From assembly GCF_900107645.1 (NCBI RefSeq), contig NZ_FNQN01000007.1, positions 62,001-126,000 on the forward strand: DNA of 64,000 nt, in the 5' to 3' direction. Below, in pieces: positions 16,073-26,098 of the stretch; position 1 is the first letter of the stretch, and the number at the start of each line of letters is the position of its first letter. The DNA comes from Desulfuromusa kysingii. Its GTDB lineage: Bacteria > Desulfobacterota > Desulfuromonadia > Desulfuromonadales > Geopsychrobacteraceae. Below the pieces are notes generated by a model. That model was given only the letters and a program-made list of their open reading frames with translations. It was not told the origin of the DNA and did not search any database. A program made the position numbers and the translations under genes.

Positions 16073-17710
16073 CTACAGCATAGAGATCTCTTCTTCAGGC
16101 CAAAACCTTTGTTGCATTTCAGCTAACAAAGGACCAAAGCTGTCACGTTTCAACGCTGAAACGGCGATAGCATGATAACGGCGGCAAAAATGGGGTAAAT
16201 CGTCTGCTGAGACATGATCAATCTTATTAAAAACCAAGAGCCGCTGGTGAATGCCAAGATCCAGAGAATCAAGAATTTTATCAACTGACTTAATCTGCTC
16301 ATCAAACCGGGGATTAGAGAGGTCAACCAGATGGAGCAACAAGTCAGCATCTTCGAGCTCTTCCAATGTTGCTTTAAATGCTCCAATCAGGCTTGGTGGC
16401 AGATCGCGGATAAAGCCGACAGTATCAGTAATGATCACCTCTCTGTCGAGAGGAAAACGGAGCCGTCTGGTGGCCGTATCGAGGGTCGCAAACAGCAGAT
16501 CTTCGGTCAGCACATCACTTTGGGTCAACGCATTGAGCAAAGTCGATTTTCCTGCATTGGTGTAACCGACGATAGAGACGATCGGCAACCCGGCACGAAT
16601 CCTTTTCTGGCGTCTCTGCACACGACCACGCCCAAGGGAATCAAGCTGTTTTTCTAAACGCCTAATTTTGTCACGAATTCTTCGACGGTCGGTCTCTAAC
16701 TTGGTTTCACCGGGGCCTCTCCCGCCGATCCCCCCCATGAGACGCGACATAGCCGTCCCTTTTCCTGACAAGCGCGGCAGGATATATTTTAATTGCGCCA
16801 GTTCAACCTGCACTTTTCCATCTCTGGACTGAGCCCGCTTGGCAAAAATGTCCAATATTAACTGACTGCGATCAATAACCTTCATTTCGGTGATTTCAGA
16901 AATGGATCGGACTTGATTCGGCGATAAATCTTGATCAAACACCAGCAATGTCGCACGTTGTTGGAGCGCCCGGATGATAATGTCCCGTAACTTCCCCTCA
17001 CCGACAAGAAAGCGGGGATTCAATTTACGCGGGCGTTGAATCACCTTGTCAATAACAACCAGATTTGCTGTTTTCGCCAGTTCATCCAATTCAGCCATGG
17101 AATCTTCAACCTGCTGCCGACTCCCTTGCCCAACGGAAATAAGCAGTGCCCTCTCCCGCCCGTCTGCAAGATCAAATGTTTCGGCAGAGACGCGCTCCAT
17201 CTCCTGATCCAACGCATGGATGAACGCCGAAAAATCAAGTTCAAAACGGTAAAAGTCTTTGTTGTCAACGATTTCAATTTGAGATTTTCTCTTTGTTGGC
17301 AGCAAGTGCGCATAGGAAAAATGGGTAGGCAAACCATCTTCACCGACGCCGATAATGGCCATCGCGTCTAAACGCAATAGCTCCAGATCGGTTAAATCGT
17401 CACGACTTAAGGGTTCTTGCTTTAAGTGTGTGTGGACACAGCGCAGGCCCCGCAAACCACTGCGGCCCAAGCTATAGCGGGATAGGTCAGGAATGACAAT
17501 CTCCCGATCATCACCGACAATAACGCTGTGAATAACGCCACGACGGTCGATAATCAGCCCCAGTTGACGTTGTAATTCTCTGGATAGTTCGGTGAGGTAA
17601 CGGGCCAACTCGACAGAAATCATCTCTGTTACAGCAATTTTACGCCGCAAAATTCGCTCCAGAGATTTAATTTGGCTGGCCTTTAAACCACCTGTTTTCC
17701 CTTCAATCAT
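16073..17710 (-). CDS. hflX: GTPase HflX, long form with N-terminal extension
   Basis: Ribosome-splitting GTPase of 545 aa, about 120 longer than E. coli HflX. The HflX core starts near residue 190 (ALLISVG) and carries GPGETKLETDRR, the Gly-rich subfamily signature. The G domain has G1 GYTNAGKST (382-390), G3 DTVG (429-432) and G4 NKID (495-498). The first 180 residues are an extra domain seen in long HflX proteins. In it RCVHTHLKQEPLSRDDL resembles a JAMM/MPN metal-site motif (H93, H95, S102, D104/D105), with Leu in place of the usual Pro after the second His. AGGA 7 bases before the ATG supports the start. Transcribed after a terminator that follows fabI. Confidence 0.93.
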   Translation of the reverse strand: MIEGKTGGLKASQIKSLERILRRKIAVTEMISVELARYLTELSRELQRQLGLIIDRRGVIHSVIVGDDREIVIPDLSRYSLGRSGLRGLRCVHTHLKQEPLSRDDLTDLELLRLDAMAIIGVGEDGLPTHFSYAHLLPTKRKSQIEIVDNKDFYRFELDFSAFIHALDQEMERVSAETFDLADGRERALLISVGQGSRQQVEDSMAELDELAKTANLVVIDKVIQRPRKLNPRFLVGEGKLRDIIIRALQQRATLLVFDQDLSPNQVRSISEITEMKVIDRSQLILDIFAKRAQSRDGKVQVELAQLKYILPRLSGKGTAMSRLMGGIGGRGPGETKLETDRRRIRDKIRRLEKQLDSLGRGRVQRRQKRIRAGLPIVSIVGYTNAGKSTLLNALTQSDVLTEDLLFATLDTATRRLRFPLDREVIITDTVGFIRDLPPSLIGAFKATLEELEDADLLLHLVDLSNPRFDEQIKSVDKILDSLDLGIHQRLLVFNKIDHVSADDLPHFCRRYHAIAVSALKRDSFGPLLAEMQQRFWPEEEISML

Positions 17711-17719
17711 TAAAGCATC

Positions 17720-17766
17720 CTAAAACACAAAGAAGGGACAAACCAAGCATGACTTTGTCCCTTCTT
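17720..17766 (-). terminator. Rho-independent terminator of fabI
   Basis: A perfect 13-bp stem (17730-17742 with 17754-17766) closes an 11-base loop, 54 bases after the fabI stop. On the minus strand it is followed by GTGTTTTA. It separates fabI from hflX. Confidence 0.75.
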
Positions 17767-17819
17767 CATTCTATCTTTTCATATCAAGCAGGCTGGATAA
17801 AGAGTCGTCCCCAACTTTG

Positions 17820-18587
17820 TTAACCCGCAGCAATATTGAATCCGGCATCGACATAATGAATTTCACCGGTAACCCCAGATGAAAGATCAGACAACATATA
17901 GAGCGCAGCCTTACCAACCTCATCTTGATTGACCAGACGCTTCAAAGGAGCCCGTTCTTCTGCAACACTGAGCTTTCTCTTAAAATCGGCAATACCTGCA
18001 GCAGCCAAGGTCTTAATCGGACCTGCAGAAATAGCATTGACCCGAATTCCTTTTTCACCTAACTCCGCAGCCAGATAACGGACGGAGGACTCCAAAGCCG
18101 CTTTCGCCACACCCATCACATTATACGCAGGGACTGCACGTACCGATCCAAGATAGGTCATGGTGACGATGCTCCCGCCCTCTTTCAAAACAGGGAGGGC
18201 ACAGCGGGTCATAGAGACAAGTGAATAAGCGCTGACATCCAGTGCCAGACGGAAACCATCGCGACTGGTTTGACTGAAGGGGCGCTTCAAGTCTTCCCGG
18301 TTTGCAAAAGCCAGAGCATGAACGACAAAATCAATTTTCCCCCATTGCTTCTCTAACTCGCTAAAAACTGCGACTATTTCCTCTTCATTCTGCACATCAC
18401 AAGGGAGGATAATTGAAGAATCGACACTTTCAGCCAAAGGTCGTACCCGTTTCTCTAATGCTTCATTGAGATAGGTAAATGCCAAGTCGGCACCCGCAGC
18501 ACGCAACTGCTTGGCAACCCCCCAAGCAATGCTTTTTTCATTCGCTACCCCAAAAATAACACCCCGTTTTCCACTCATTAATCCCAT
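17820..18587 (-). CDS. fabI: Enoyl-[acyl-carrier-protein] reductase (NADH) FabI
   Basis: Last step of each fatty acid elongation round, reducing enoyl-ACP with NADH. It is a short-chain dehydrogenase fold of 255 aa. The cofactor loop is GVANEKSIAWG (about 13-23). The FabI signature Y-x(6)-K is in AYNVMGVAKAALE, with the second conserved Tyr in TYLGSVRAVP ten residues earlier. NAISAGPIKTLAAAGI matches the substrate-binding loop of FabI. GGAG 11 bases before the ATG at 18587 and alignment of MSGKRGVIFG with the family favour this start over a longer upstream frame. Single gene, divergent from leuC. Confidence 0.95.
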   Translation of the reverse strand: MGLMSGKRGVIFGVANEKSIAWGVAKQLRAAGADLAFTYLNEALEKRVRPLAESVDSSIILPCDVQNEEEIVAVFSELEKQWGKIDFVVHALAFANREDLKRPFSQTSRDGFRLALDVSAYSLVSMTRCALPVLKEGGSIVTMTYLGSVRAVPAYNVMGVAKAALESSVRYLAAELGEKGIRVNAISAGPIKTLAAAGIADFKRKLSVAEERAPLKRLVNQDEVGKAALYMLSDLSSGVTGEIHYVDAGFNIAAG

Positions 18588-18720
18588 AATTCTAATCTCT
18601 CCTAGATTATTTTTAAAATAACTTCTCTTTTTAACAAAAGAATAGAGAGAAGGCAAGTAGCTTGCAGGCAGGATAATCCCTTGGATAGCCATTGAAAATG
18701 ACTTAATTTCGTTTCTCCCC

Positions 18721-18750
18721 GAGACAAAATAATAGAAATTGGTTTACAAT
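18721..18750 (+). promoter_or_regulatory. Candidate promoter of leuCD
   Basis: GAGACA (18721-18726) and TACAAT (18745-18750) are separated by 18 bases. The start would lie near 18757 and leave a leader of only about 20 bases, with no room for a leucine leader peptide or T-box. The -35 is a 4/6 match. Confidence 0.4.
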
Positions 18751-18778
18751 ATGTGAACACTACAAACAGGAGTACAAC

Positions 18779-20188
18779 ATGGACAAGACCCTTTATGACA
18801 AGCTCTGGGACAATCATATCGTTGATCAAGATAAAAACGGGACCTGCCTGCTCTATATTGACCGTCAGCTGTTACATGAGGTCACCTCACCTCAGGCTTT
18901 TGAAGGACTCCGTTTGGCGGACCGTAAACCCTGGAGGATTGATGCGAACCTTGCTGTGCCAGATCATAATGTGCCCACTGATGACCGCAGCCAAGAGATC
19001 GCTGACCCCATCTCCCGTCTTCAGGTTGAAACCCTCGATAACAATTGTCAGGAGTTTGGGATTACTGAGTTCACGATGAACGATCCACGTCAAGGAATCG
19101 TCCACGTGATCGGCCCGGAACAAGGAGCCACCCTCCCCGGCATGACTATTGTCTGCGGTGATTCACACACCGCGACCCATGGTGCCTTTGGAGCACTGGC
19201 CTTTGGTATCGGAACATCCGAAGTGGAACACGTGCTAGCAACCCAATGCCTGATTCAAAAAAAGTCCAAGGCAATGCTGATAGAGGTCAATGGTGATCTA
19301 CCTCCTGGATTAACAGCAAAAGATATCGTTCTGGCTATTATTGGTCGCATCGGCACCGCTGGGGGAACCGGCTACACCATCGAATTTGGCGGCTCGACCA
19401 TCCGTAGCCTATCCATGGAAGGACGTATGACTATCTGCAACATGGCGATCGAAGCTGGAGCACGGGCAGGGATCATGGGAGTCGATCAAACCACCATCGA
19501 TTATATTAAAGGGCGTCCATTTGCTCCAACAGGTGCTCTTTGGGATCAAGCTGTCGACTCTTGGAAACAATTACACAGTGATCCAGGTGCCAGATTTGAC
19601 CAGACAGTTCAGATTGATGCACGCGACTTGCAGCCTCAAGTCACTTGGGGAACATCACCCGAAATGGTCGTCTCCATTGATGGCAAAGTCCCAGACCCTG
19701 CGGCCGAAGCACAAAAGATGAAACAAGAGGGGTTTCAAGCGGCTCTCACCTACATGGGATTAACTCCCGGGACTCTGATGACAGATATCTATCCCGATAA
19801 AGTCTTCATTGGCTCCTGCACCAATGGCCGTATTGAAGACTTGCGTGCCGCGGCATCGATAGCGAAAGGACGGAAGCTGGCAAAGAATATCAAATTGGCT
19901 TTAGTTGTCCCTGGCTCAGGATTGGTCAAAAAACAGGCAGAAGCAGAAGGTCTGGACAAAATTTTTATCGCTGCGGGATTCGAATGGCGGGAACCGGGTT
20001 GCTCCATGTGTCTTGCCATGAACAATGATCGTCTTGATCCGGAAGAACGTTGCGCCTCGACATCAAACCGTAACTTTGAGGGCCGTCAAGGTCAAGGAGG
20101 CCGCACTCATTTGGTCAGCCCTGCCATGGCTGCAGCAGCAGCAGTCACGGGCCATTTTGTCGACGTTCGCCAACTGGAGGTGATGTAA
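18779..20188 (+). CDS. leuC: 3-Isopropylmalate dehydratase large subunit LeuC
   Basis: Fe-S isomerase subunit of leucine synthesis, converting 2-isopropylmalate to 3-isopropylmalate with LeuD. At 469 aa it is the bacterial-type length. The aconitase-family [4Fe-4S] ligands are in GSCTNGR (about 344) and CSMCLAMN (about 405). [16 protein letters not shown] and [17 protein letters not shown] are LeuC hallmarks. CAGGAG 6 bases before the ATG fixes the start. The stop codon overlaps the leuD start (TAATG), so the two subunits are translationally coupled. Confidence 0.97.
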   Translation: MDKTLYDKLWDNHIVDQDKNGTCLLYIDRQLLHEVTSPQAFEGLRLADRKPWRIDANLAVPDHNVPTDDRSQEIADPISRLQVETLDNNCQEFGITEFTMNDPRQGIVHVIGPEQGATLPGMTIVCGDSHTATHGAFGALAFGIGTSEVEHVLATQCLIQKKSKAMLIEVNGDLPPGLTAKDIVLAIIGRIGTAGGTGYTIEFGGSTIRSLSMEGRMTICNMAIEAGARAGIMGVDQTTIDYIKGRPFAPTGALWDQAVDSWKQLHSDPGARFDQTVQIDARDLQPQVTWGTSPEMVVSIDGKVPDPAAEAQKMKQEGFQAALTYMGLTPGTLMTDIYPDKVFIGSCTNGRIEDLRAAASIAKGRKLAKNIKLALVVPGSGLVKKQAEAEGLDKIFIAAGFEWREPGCSMCLAMNNDRLDPEERCASTSNRNFEGRQGQGGRTHLVSPAMAAAAAVTGHFVDVRQLEVM

Positions 20189-20838
20189 TGGAAAAGTTCA
20201 CTCAACTCACAGGATTGGTTGCTCCTCTCGACCGATCCAACATTGATACAGATGCTATCATCCCAAAACAATTCTTGAAATCCATTAAAAGAACAGGCTT
20301 TGGCCCCTATCTTTTTGACGAATGGCGTTATCTCGATCATGGGGAACCAGACATGGACTGTTCTGACCGCCCCTTGAATCCCGATTTCATTCTCAATCAC
20401 CCCCGTTATCAGGGCGCACAAATTTTACTGGCGCGTGATAATTTTGGTTGTGGGTCTTCTCGTGAGCATGCTCCCTGGGCACTGCTTGATTACGGCTTCA
20501 GAGTCATCATTGCTCCCAGCTTTGCGGATATATTTTATAACAACTGTTTCAAAAACGGGATCTTACCCATCGTCCTTGATACGGACAACATTGATGAACT
20601 TTTCACCGCAGTCATGGATCAACCCGGTTATAAAATCGAGGTCAACCTGGAAACGACTTCACTGACCTCGCCCAACGGCAAAATGTACAGCTTTGAAGTC
20701 GACCCTTTTCGTCGACACTGCCTCTTAAATGGCTTGGACGATATCGGTTTGACTTTGGAAAAAGTTGACAAAATCACCGCTTACGAAGATTCTCATCGTC
20801 TGGCCAACCCCTGGCTCTTTGGTCTCAACTCACACTGA
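20188..20838 (+). CDS. leuD: 3-Isopropylmalate dehydratase small subunit LeuD
   Basis: Swivelling small subunit partnering LeuC, 216 aa. [19 protein letters not shown] opens the domain, and [16 protein letters not shown] (about 82-97) is the diagnostic substrate-binding loop; [13 protein letters not shown] follows. The start ATG overlaps the leuC stop by one base. The remaining leucine genes (leuA, leuB) are not in the window. A terminator follows directly. Confidence 0.97.
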   Translation: MEKFTQLTGLVAPLDRSNIDTDAIIPKQFLKSIKRTGFGPYLFDEWRYLDHGEPDMDCSDRPLNPDFILNHPRYQGAQILLARDNFGCGSSREHAPWALLDYGFRVIIAPSFADIFYNNCFKNGILPIVLDTDNIDELFTAVMDQPGYKIEVNLETTSLTSPNGKMYSFEVDPFRRHCLLNGLDDIGLTLEKVDKITAYEDSHRLANPWLFGLNSH

Positions 20839-20849
20839 TAAAATCCTTC

Positions 20850-20881
20850 AAGCTGTCGCTCTAACAGGACAGCTTTTTTTA
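20850..20881 (+). terminator. Rho-independent terminator of leuCD
   Basis: AAGCTGTC (20850-20857) pairs with GACAGCTT (20868-20875), followed by a run of T to 20880. It lies 12 bases after the leuD stop. Confidence 0.88.
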
Positions 20882-20968
20882 CAGCCACGAACATTACCAT
20901 TCTTGTCAAGTTTCTGCTAAAATCATCTGACCTGACAGTTTTCCTTTAGACAGCAAAGGGTTATATCG

Positions 20969-23833
20969 ATGCTTGCCAAAGATTACCAGAGCTTTCATGA
21001 TGCAATTTCTAAATCGATCGCGAAGCAGAATATCATCACGGATCCACTCTTGACGGTAGCTTTTGGGACCGATGCCAGTTTTTACCGCATGATTCCCCAA
21101 ATTGTTGTCAATGTCGAAACAGAAGAGGAGGTCCAAATTATTCTTCAGGAGGCTAGCCGTCGCCAACTTGCGGTCACATTTCGTGCCGCGGGAACCAGCC
21201 TCTCGGGTCAAGCGATTACAGACAGTATTCTCGTCCGGCTGGGAAAAGGCTGGCAGAATTATAAGATCTTTGACAAAGCTCGAAAAATCCAACTGCAACC
21301 AGGAATTATCGGTAGCCAGGCAAATCGCTTTCTTGCCGAATTTGGTAAAAAGATCGGCCCTGACCCCGCCTCAATTGATAGCGCCAAGATTGGCGGAATC
21401 CTGGCTAACAACGCGAGCGGCATGTGCTGTGGCGTTGCTGAAAACAGCTACCAGACCCTCGACAGCTTGCGCATGATCCTTGCGGATGGCACCGTTGTTG
21501 ACACCGCCGATGACACAAGTCGCGCGCAATTCAAACGCAGTCATGCACATATTCTAGAAGGTCTGACCACACTGCGTCATAACGTGTTGAGTGATCAGAA
21601 TCTAACTGATCGAATCCGTTACAAATACAAAATTAAAAACACCACTGGCTACAGCTTGAATGCTTTGATCGACTTCAAAGATCCCTTCGCCATTATGCAA
21701 CAGCTCATGGTTGGTTCAGAAGGAACTCTGGGTTTTATCTCTGAAGTGATCTACAAAACCGTGATCGAACACAAACACAAAGCCAGCGCGCTGATTCTCT
21801 TCCCCGATGTCCCCACCGCTTGTAGCGCTGTGCCGCTTCTGCGTGATGGGCTACCTGTCGCAGCAGCCGAGTTGATGGATCGTGCCGGGTTGGCTTCAGT
21901 CGAACATGAACCGGGCATGCCGGACTATCTCGCCGGACTGGGTGAAACAGTCACTGCACTGTTAGTCGAAACACGCGCAAACAGCGCCAGTCAACTCAGA
22001 AAACAAATTCAACAGATTCAGGCATCGCTGGCTAAAATCAAGACGATCGGCTCCATTGAATTCACTGATGACCCGCTAAAATATAAAGTTTATTGGAATA
22101 TTCGCAAAGGACTCTTCCCGGCGGTTGGAGCTGTCCGTGACACTGGAAAGACCGTTATCATTGAAGATGTCGCCTTTCCGGCTCAACATCTGGCCGCAGC
22201 GGCTCTTGATCTGCAATCGCTATTCAAAAAATATCAATACCACGAGGCCATCATCTTTGGCCATGCCCTGGAAGGCAATCTGCACTTTGTCTTTACGCAA
22301 GATTTCTCTATTACAGACGAAGTGATCCGCTATCGCAACTTTATGGATGAAGTTGTCACCATGGTCGTAGAAAAATATGACGGATCGCTGAAAGCGGAAC
22401 ATGGCACTGGCCGGAATATGGCTCCATTTGTAGAGAAAGAATGGGGCACCGCAGCATATCAGCTCATGCGACAGATTAAGTCTTTATTTGATCCTGATGG
22501 TCTTCTGAATCCGGGCGTCATTATCAATGAAGATGCCGAAGCCCATATCAAGAACCTGAAGCCATTACCCGCCACCCATGAATTGGTGGATAAATGCATT
22601 GAGTGCGGTTTCTGTGAACCGGTCTGCCCATCACGCAACCTCTCTTTTACTCCCCGGCAACGGATTGTTAGCCGCCGTGAAATTAGTCGTCAGATGACTG
22701 CAAATGCCTCCTCCAGTGAAGTCGGAGCGCTGCTCAAATCCTACCAATATCCAGGACAGGAAACCTGTGCTGCCGATGGTTTGTGTGGTACGAAATGCCC
22801 GGTCGGAATCGACACTGGAAAGATGGTCAAGGCACTGCGTGAAGAAGCCAATGGTGAGCTGGCCAACCTGGTTGCTGACTGGGTTGCTAGAAACTTTAAA
22901 GGGGTTGCTAGAACGATCAACACAACCCTGGTAGCTGTTGACAAAGTTCACCAGTTAACCGGGACGGCTTTCATGGAGCAAGCTTCATCAACAGCTCGTT
23001 CTCTGTCTGCAAACAAATTGCCACTGTGGAATAGGGAGATGCCATCGGGAGTGAAGAAAATTCAACCGGAAAAGGTGAATCCTGAGAACCCGTTGCAAGT
23101 GGTATATTTCCCGGCCTGTCCCAGTCGCTGCATGAGCGGTCCCGCCCGCGGAGAAACAGAAGTAGAAGATTTGCCACAGAAAACGGTATCACTTTTGAAG
23201 AAAGCCGGCTATCAAATCCTCTACCCTGAAAATCTGGAAGCCCTCTGTTGCGGACAAGCATTTGAAAGCAAAGGCTTCTATAAACAGGCAGCAGAAAAAA
23301 GTGAGCAGTTAAACCGTGCTCTGTTATCAGTATCGGCAGAAGGGGAAATCCCTGTCCTCTGCGACACCAGCCCCTGTTTGTTGCGGATGAAAGAGAATCT
23401 TGATCCCAAGTTGAAGCTCTACGAACCGATAGAGTTTGTTCTCGACTATCTGCTGGACAAGCTTAACTTTACCCCTATTGATGCCAAGGTTGCGTTGCAT
23501 ATCACCTGTAGTTCCCGAAAAATGGGGCTAGATCAGCAGCTCAAAATTCTCGCCCAATCATGCGCGACTGAGGTTGTGATTCCAGAGGATATCTATTGCT
23601 GTGGCTTTGCTGGTGATCGGGGATTTAATTATCCAGAATTGAATGCCACGGCATTAGAGGATTTAAAACGACAGGTTAAAGGCTGTGATGCCGGATACTC
23701 TACCAGTAAGACTTGTGAAATCGGGCTATCAGTTCACGGGAACATCCCCTATCGTTCAATCCTCTATCTGGTCGATGCGGCGACAACTGCACGGAGAAAA
23801 AACAAAGAGACAGCCGTCAATAACACTCTATGA
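20969..23833 (+). CDS. FAD-linked oxidase/Fe-S fusion, probable respiratory D-lactate dehydrogenase
   Basis: A 954-aa fusion. The N-terminal FAD-binding domain of the VAO/PCMH fold (about 40-260; TFRAAGTSLSGQAI and GGILANNASGM) is followed by the FAD-oxidase C domain with HALEGNLHFVF and LKAEHGTGRN. A ferredoxin-type region has CIECGFCEPVCPS (about 539) and CAADGLCGTKCPVG (about 598). Two CCG-type segments (ALCCGQAFESKG and YCCGFAGDRG) close the protein. This order matches the D-lactate dehydrogenases of the Dld-II type, which feed electrons to the quinone pool. 2-Hydroxyglutarate or glycolate oxidation cannot be excluded. AAGGG 8 bases before the ATG. No lactate permease is adjacent. Confidence 0.82.
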   Translation: MLAKDYQSFHDAISKSIAKQNIITDPLLTVAFGTDASFYRMIPQIVVNVETEEEVQIILQEASRRQLAVTFRAAGTSLSGQAITDSILVRLGKGWQNYKIFDKARKIQLQPGIIGSQANRFLAEFGKKIGPDPASIDSAKIGGILANNASGMCCGVAENSYQTLDSLRMILADGTVVDTADDTSRAQFKRSHAHILEGLTTLRHNVLSDQNLTDRIRYKYKIKNTTGYSLNALIDFKDPFAIMQQLMVGSEGTLGFISEVIYKTVIEHKHKASALILFPDVPTACSAVPLLRDGLPVAAAELMDRAGLASVEHEPGMPDYLAGLGETVTALLVETRANSASQLRKQIQQIQASLAKIKTIGSIEFTDDPLKYKVYWNIRKGLFPAVGAVRDTGKTVIIEDVAFPAQHLAAAALDLQSLFKKYQYHEAIIFGHALEGNLHFVFTQDFSITDEVIRYRNFMDEVVTMVVEKYDGSLKAEHGTGRNMAPFVEKEWGTAAYQLMRQIKSLFDPDGLLNPGVIINEDAEAHIKNLKPLPATHELVDKCIECGFCEPVCPSRNLSFTPRQRIVSRREISRQMTANASSSEVGALLKSYQYPGQETCAADGLCGTKCPVGIDTGKMVKALREEANGELANLVADWVARNFKGVARTINTTLVAVDKVHQLTGTAFMEQASSTARSLSANKLPLWNREMPSGVKKIQPEKVNPENPLQVVYFPACPSRCMSGPARGETEVEDLPQKTVSLLKKAGYQILYPENLEALCCGQAFESKGFYKQAAEKSEQLNRALLSVSAEGEIPVLCDTSPCLLRMKENLDPKLKLYEPIEFVLDYLLDKLNFTPIDAKVALHITCSSRKMGLDQQLKILAQSCATEVVIPEDIYCCGFAGDRGFNYPELNATALEDLKRQVKGCDAGYSTSKTCEIGLSVHGNIPYRSILYLVDAATTARRKNKETAVNNTL

Positions 23834-23890
23834 CAAAATGGCATCGAGACAGAGTGCGCAACAGTTGAATATCGTTTCAGGCTTCAGAGA

Positions 23891-25603
23891 TCAACTCTGG
23901 GATGAGGTCACCGCACCTTTTGATGCCGAAGAGACAAGTTTAGCGTACTTGCCCAAGACTCCATGGTTATAACGCTGCGGTGGTTCCTGCCAGTTTTTTT
24001 GCCGCAGCACGAACTCTTGCTCATCGATAACAAGGTTGAGTTCTTGTTTATCAAGATTGATCTCAATACAATCCCCCTCCTCGACCAAAGCTAGATTTCC
24101 TCCGGCCTGGGCTTCCGGAGCAACATGGCCGATCATGATCCCGTGAGTGCCACCGGAAAAACGGCCGTCGGTAATCAGGGCAACACTCTCACCTAGCCCG
24201 GCACCCATCAGTGCAGCTGACGGGGACAACATCTCCCTCATTCCCGGCCCACCTTTGGGGCCTTCATAACGAATGACAATGATATCTTTAGGGACGATGT
24301 GACCACTCAGAATCGCACTCAAAGCCTCTTCTTCACGATCAAAAACTCGCGCAGGCCCACTCATGCTGTTTAAATCTTTGCCGCTCTGCTTAAGGACACA
24401 ACCTTCTGGGGCAAGATTGCCATAGAGGATCCGAATATGTCGGCCTGCTGGAGCATAGGGAGCGTCAATGGGGAAACAAACATCCTGGTCGGCAGGGAGA
24501 TCAGGCGCTGAAACTAAATTCTCGGCAATTGTTTGACCTGTCACGGTTAAACAATCGCCGTGAAGAAAACCCGCATCCAAAAGAACTTTCATTACCATCG
24601 GCACACCACCAAGCTCATGGAGATCATTCATCAGATACCGCCCGAAGGGTTTAAAATTACCTAGCAAGGGGACCTTGGCAGTGATTTTTGAAATATCTTT
24701 GAGAGTCAAAGGCACATGAGCTTCATTGGCCAAAGCCAAAAGATGCAAAACCGCATTGGTCGATCCCCCCAGTGCCCAAGCAACTGTTAAGGCATTTTCA
24801 AAAGCTTTACGGGTCATGATCTGCCGAGCGGTGGTCCCCTTTTGGAGTAATTTTATCAGGGCCCGGGCACTGTCTCCGGCATCTTGACTCTTATCAGCAG
24901 AAATATGGTTGCTCCGATCAACCGCCATATTCGATGCAGAACCTGTCATGCTCATCCCTAGCGCTTCTATAGCTGAAGCCATCGTATTGGCGGTATACAT
25001 TCCGCCACAAGAGCCGGCGCCAGGGCACGCTCGACACTCAATCTCATGCAGTTCTTCAGCGTCAATTTTTCCGGCCGAATGGGCACCAATACCTTCAAAA
25101 GCACTGACAATATTCAGTTCCTGCTTGCCATGTTGTCCCGGCAAAATACTGCCACCATACAGCGTCAAACCAACCAGATCATTGCGCGCGATAGGCATTA
25201 ATGCCGCAGGAATAGTTTTGTCGCATCCAGACAGGGTCATGACACCATCAACTTGATAACCTTCAGTCATCAATTCAATCGCATCAGCAATCACTTCACG
25301 ACTGACCAGCGAATATTTCATCGCCTCGGTTCCCATGGAGATTCCATCAGAAACCACGGGAGTTCCGAAAATAATCGCCTTACCTCCAGCAGCCTCTATT
25401 TCATGCTGTACCAGATCGCCTAAATCTCGAATATGATCGTTGCATGGCGTGCCGTTGGTATAAGGAACCGCCACCGCAATAACCGGCTTGGAAAAATCTT
25501 CTTCCGTGAACCGCACAGCTCGTAACATGGTCCGTGAAGCCGTCCGTTCCACCCAGCTTGATTTCCCCCGTTCCCCAATAATTTGACGACTGCGTCTTTT
25601 CAT
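23891..25603 (-). CDS. ilvD: Dihydroxy-acid dehydratase IlvD
   Basis: Fe-S dehydratase giving the 2-keto acid precursors of valine and isoleucine, 570 aa. Cluster ligands are in GTPCNDHI (about C53), [10 protein letters not shown] (about C126) and [16 protein letters not shown] (about C199). [20 protein letters not shown] is the conserved C-terminal signature. AAAAGG 7 bases before the ATG. It is third in the ilvB-ilvN-ilvD operon, 24 bases after ilvN. The C-terminus runs to within 57 bases of the convergent dehydrogenase gene, with no terminator seen between. Confidence 0.97.
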   Translation of the reverse strand: MKRRSRQIIGERGKSSWVERTASRTMLRAVRFTEEDFSKPVIAVAVPYTNGTPCNDHIRDLGDLVQHEIEAAGGKAIIFGTPVVSDGISMGTEAMKYSLVSREVIADAIELMTEGYQVDGVMTLSGCDKTIPAALMPIARNDLVGLTLYGGSILPGQHGKQELNIVSAFEGIGAHSAGKIDAEELHEIECRACPGAGSCGGMYTANTMASAIEALGMSMTGSASNMAVDRSNHISADKSQDAGDSARALIKLLQKGTTARQIMTRKAFENALTVAWALGGSTNAVLHLLALANEAHVPLTLKDISKITAKVPLLGNFKPFGRYLMNDLHELGGVPMVMKVLLDAGFLHGDCLTVTGQTIAENLVSAPDLPADQDVCFPIDAPYAPAGRHIRILYGNLAPEGCVLKQSGKDLNSMSGPARVFDREEEALSAILSGHIVPKDIIVIRYEGPKGGPGMREMLSPSAALMGAGLGESVALITDGRFSGGTHGIMIGHVAPEAQAGGNLALVEEGDCIEINLDKQELNLVIDEQEFVLRQKNWQEPPQRYNHGVLGKYAKLVSSASKGAVTSSQS

Positions 25604-25627
25604 AGGTAGGCCTTTTAGGTCTTACTT

Positions 25628-26098
25628 CTATTTTTCCAGCGCTGTCACTCCAGTTCTGGCAATCTCAATGATATGCTCTTGTCCGACTTCATCAAGAAAG
25701 GCATCAATCCGACGTGTTGAACCGACAATCTGCAGGATATGAACATCCTCACCCTTTTGTTCTAAAATTTCAAAGTTATAACGTTCGGTAAAATCCTGGA
25801 GATGGGCGACATCGACTTCTAGCTTTACGATCGCAACCTCTCGCCAATAGCTATGATCGGTGTCCAGTTCCTTAGCAGAAATAACCTCAGTGAATTTTTC
25901 CAGTTGCTTGATAATCTGGGTGACACGGGTCTGATCATCTTCTCTTAAAGTGATTGTCATGCGACTGACTCCAGGAATACGCGAACGACAAACGGTTAAG
26001 GTATCAACATTATACATTTTTTTACGAATCAACATTGAGACCTTGTTCAATACTCCGGGGTTATCAAGTGTGAAAGCTAAAATAGCGCGTCTTTTCAT
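25628..26098 (-). CDS. ilvN: Acetolactate synthase small (regulatory) subunit IlvN/IlvH
   Basis: 156 aa. An ACT domain (residues 4-75; LAFTLDNPGVLNKVSMLIR, then NVDTLTVCRS) binds the feedback inhibitor valine. The C-terminal half (KLEVDVAHLQDFTERYNFEI, ITGGS-like region near 125-150) activates the catalytic subunit. The start overlaps the ilvB stop by 4 bases (ATGA), giving the 1:1 coupling usual for this pair. Confidence 0.95.
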   Translation of the reverse strand: MKRRAILAFTLDNPGVLNKVSMLIRKKMYNVDTLTVCRSRIPGVSRMTITLREDDQTRVTQIIKQLEKFTEVISAKELDTDHSYWREVAIVKLEVDVAHLQDFTERYNFEILEQKGEDVHILQIVGSTRRIDAFLDEVGQEHIIEIARTGVTALEK

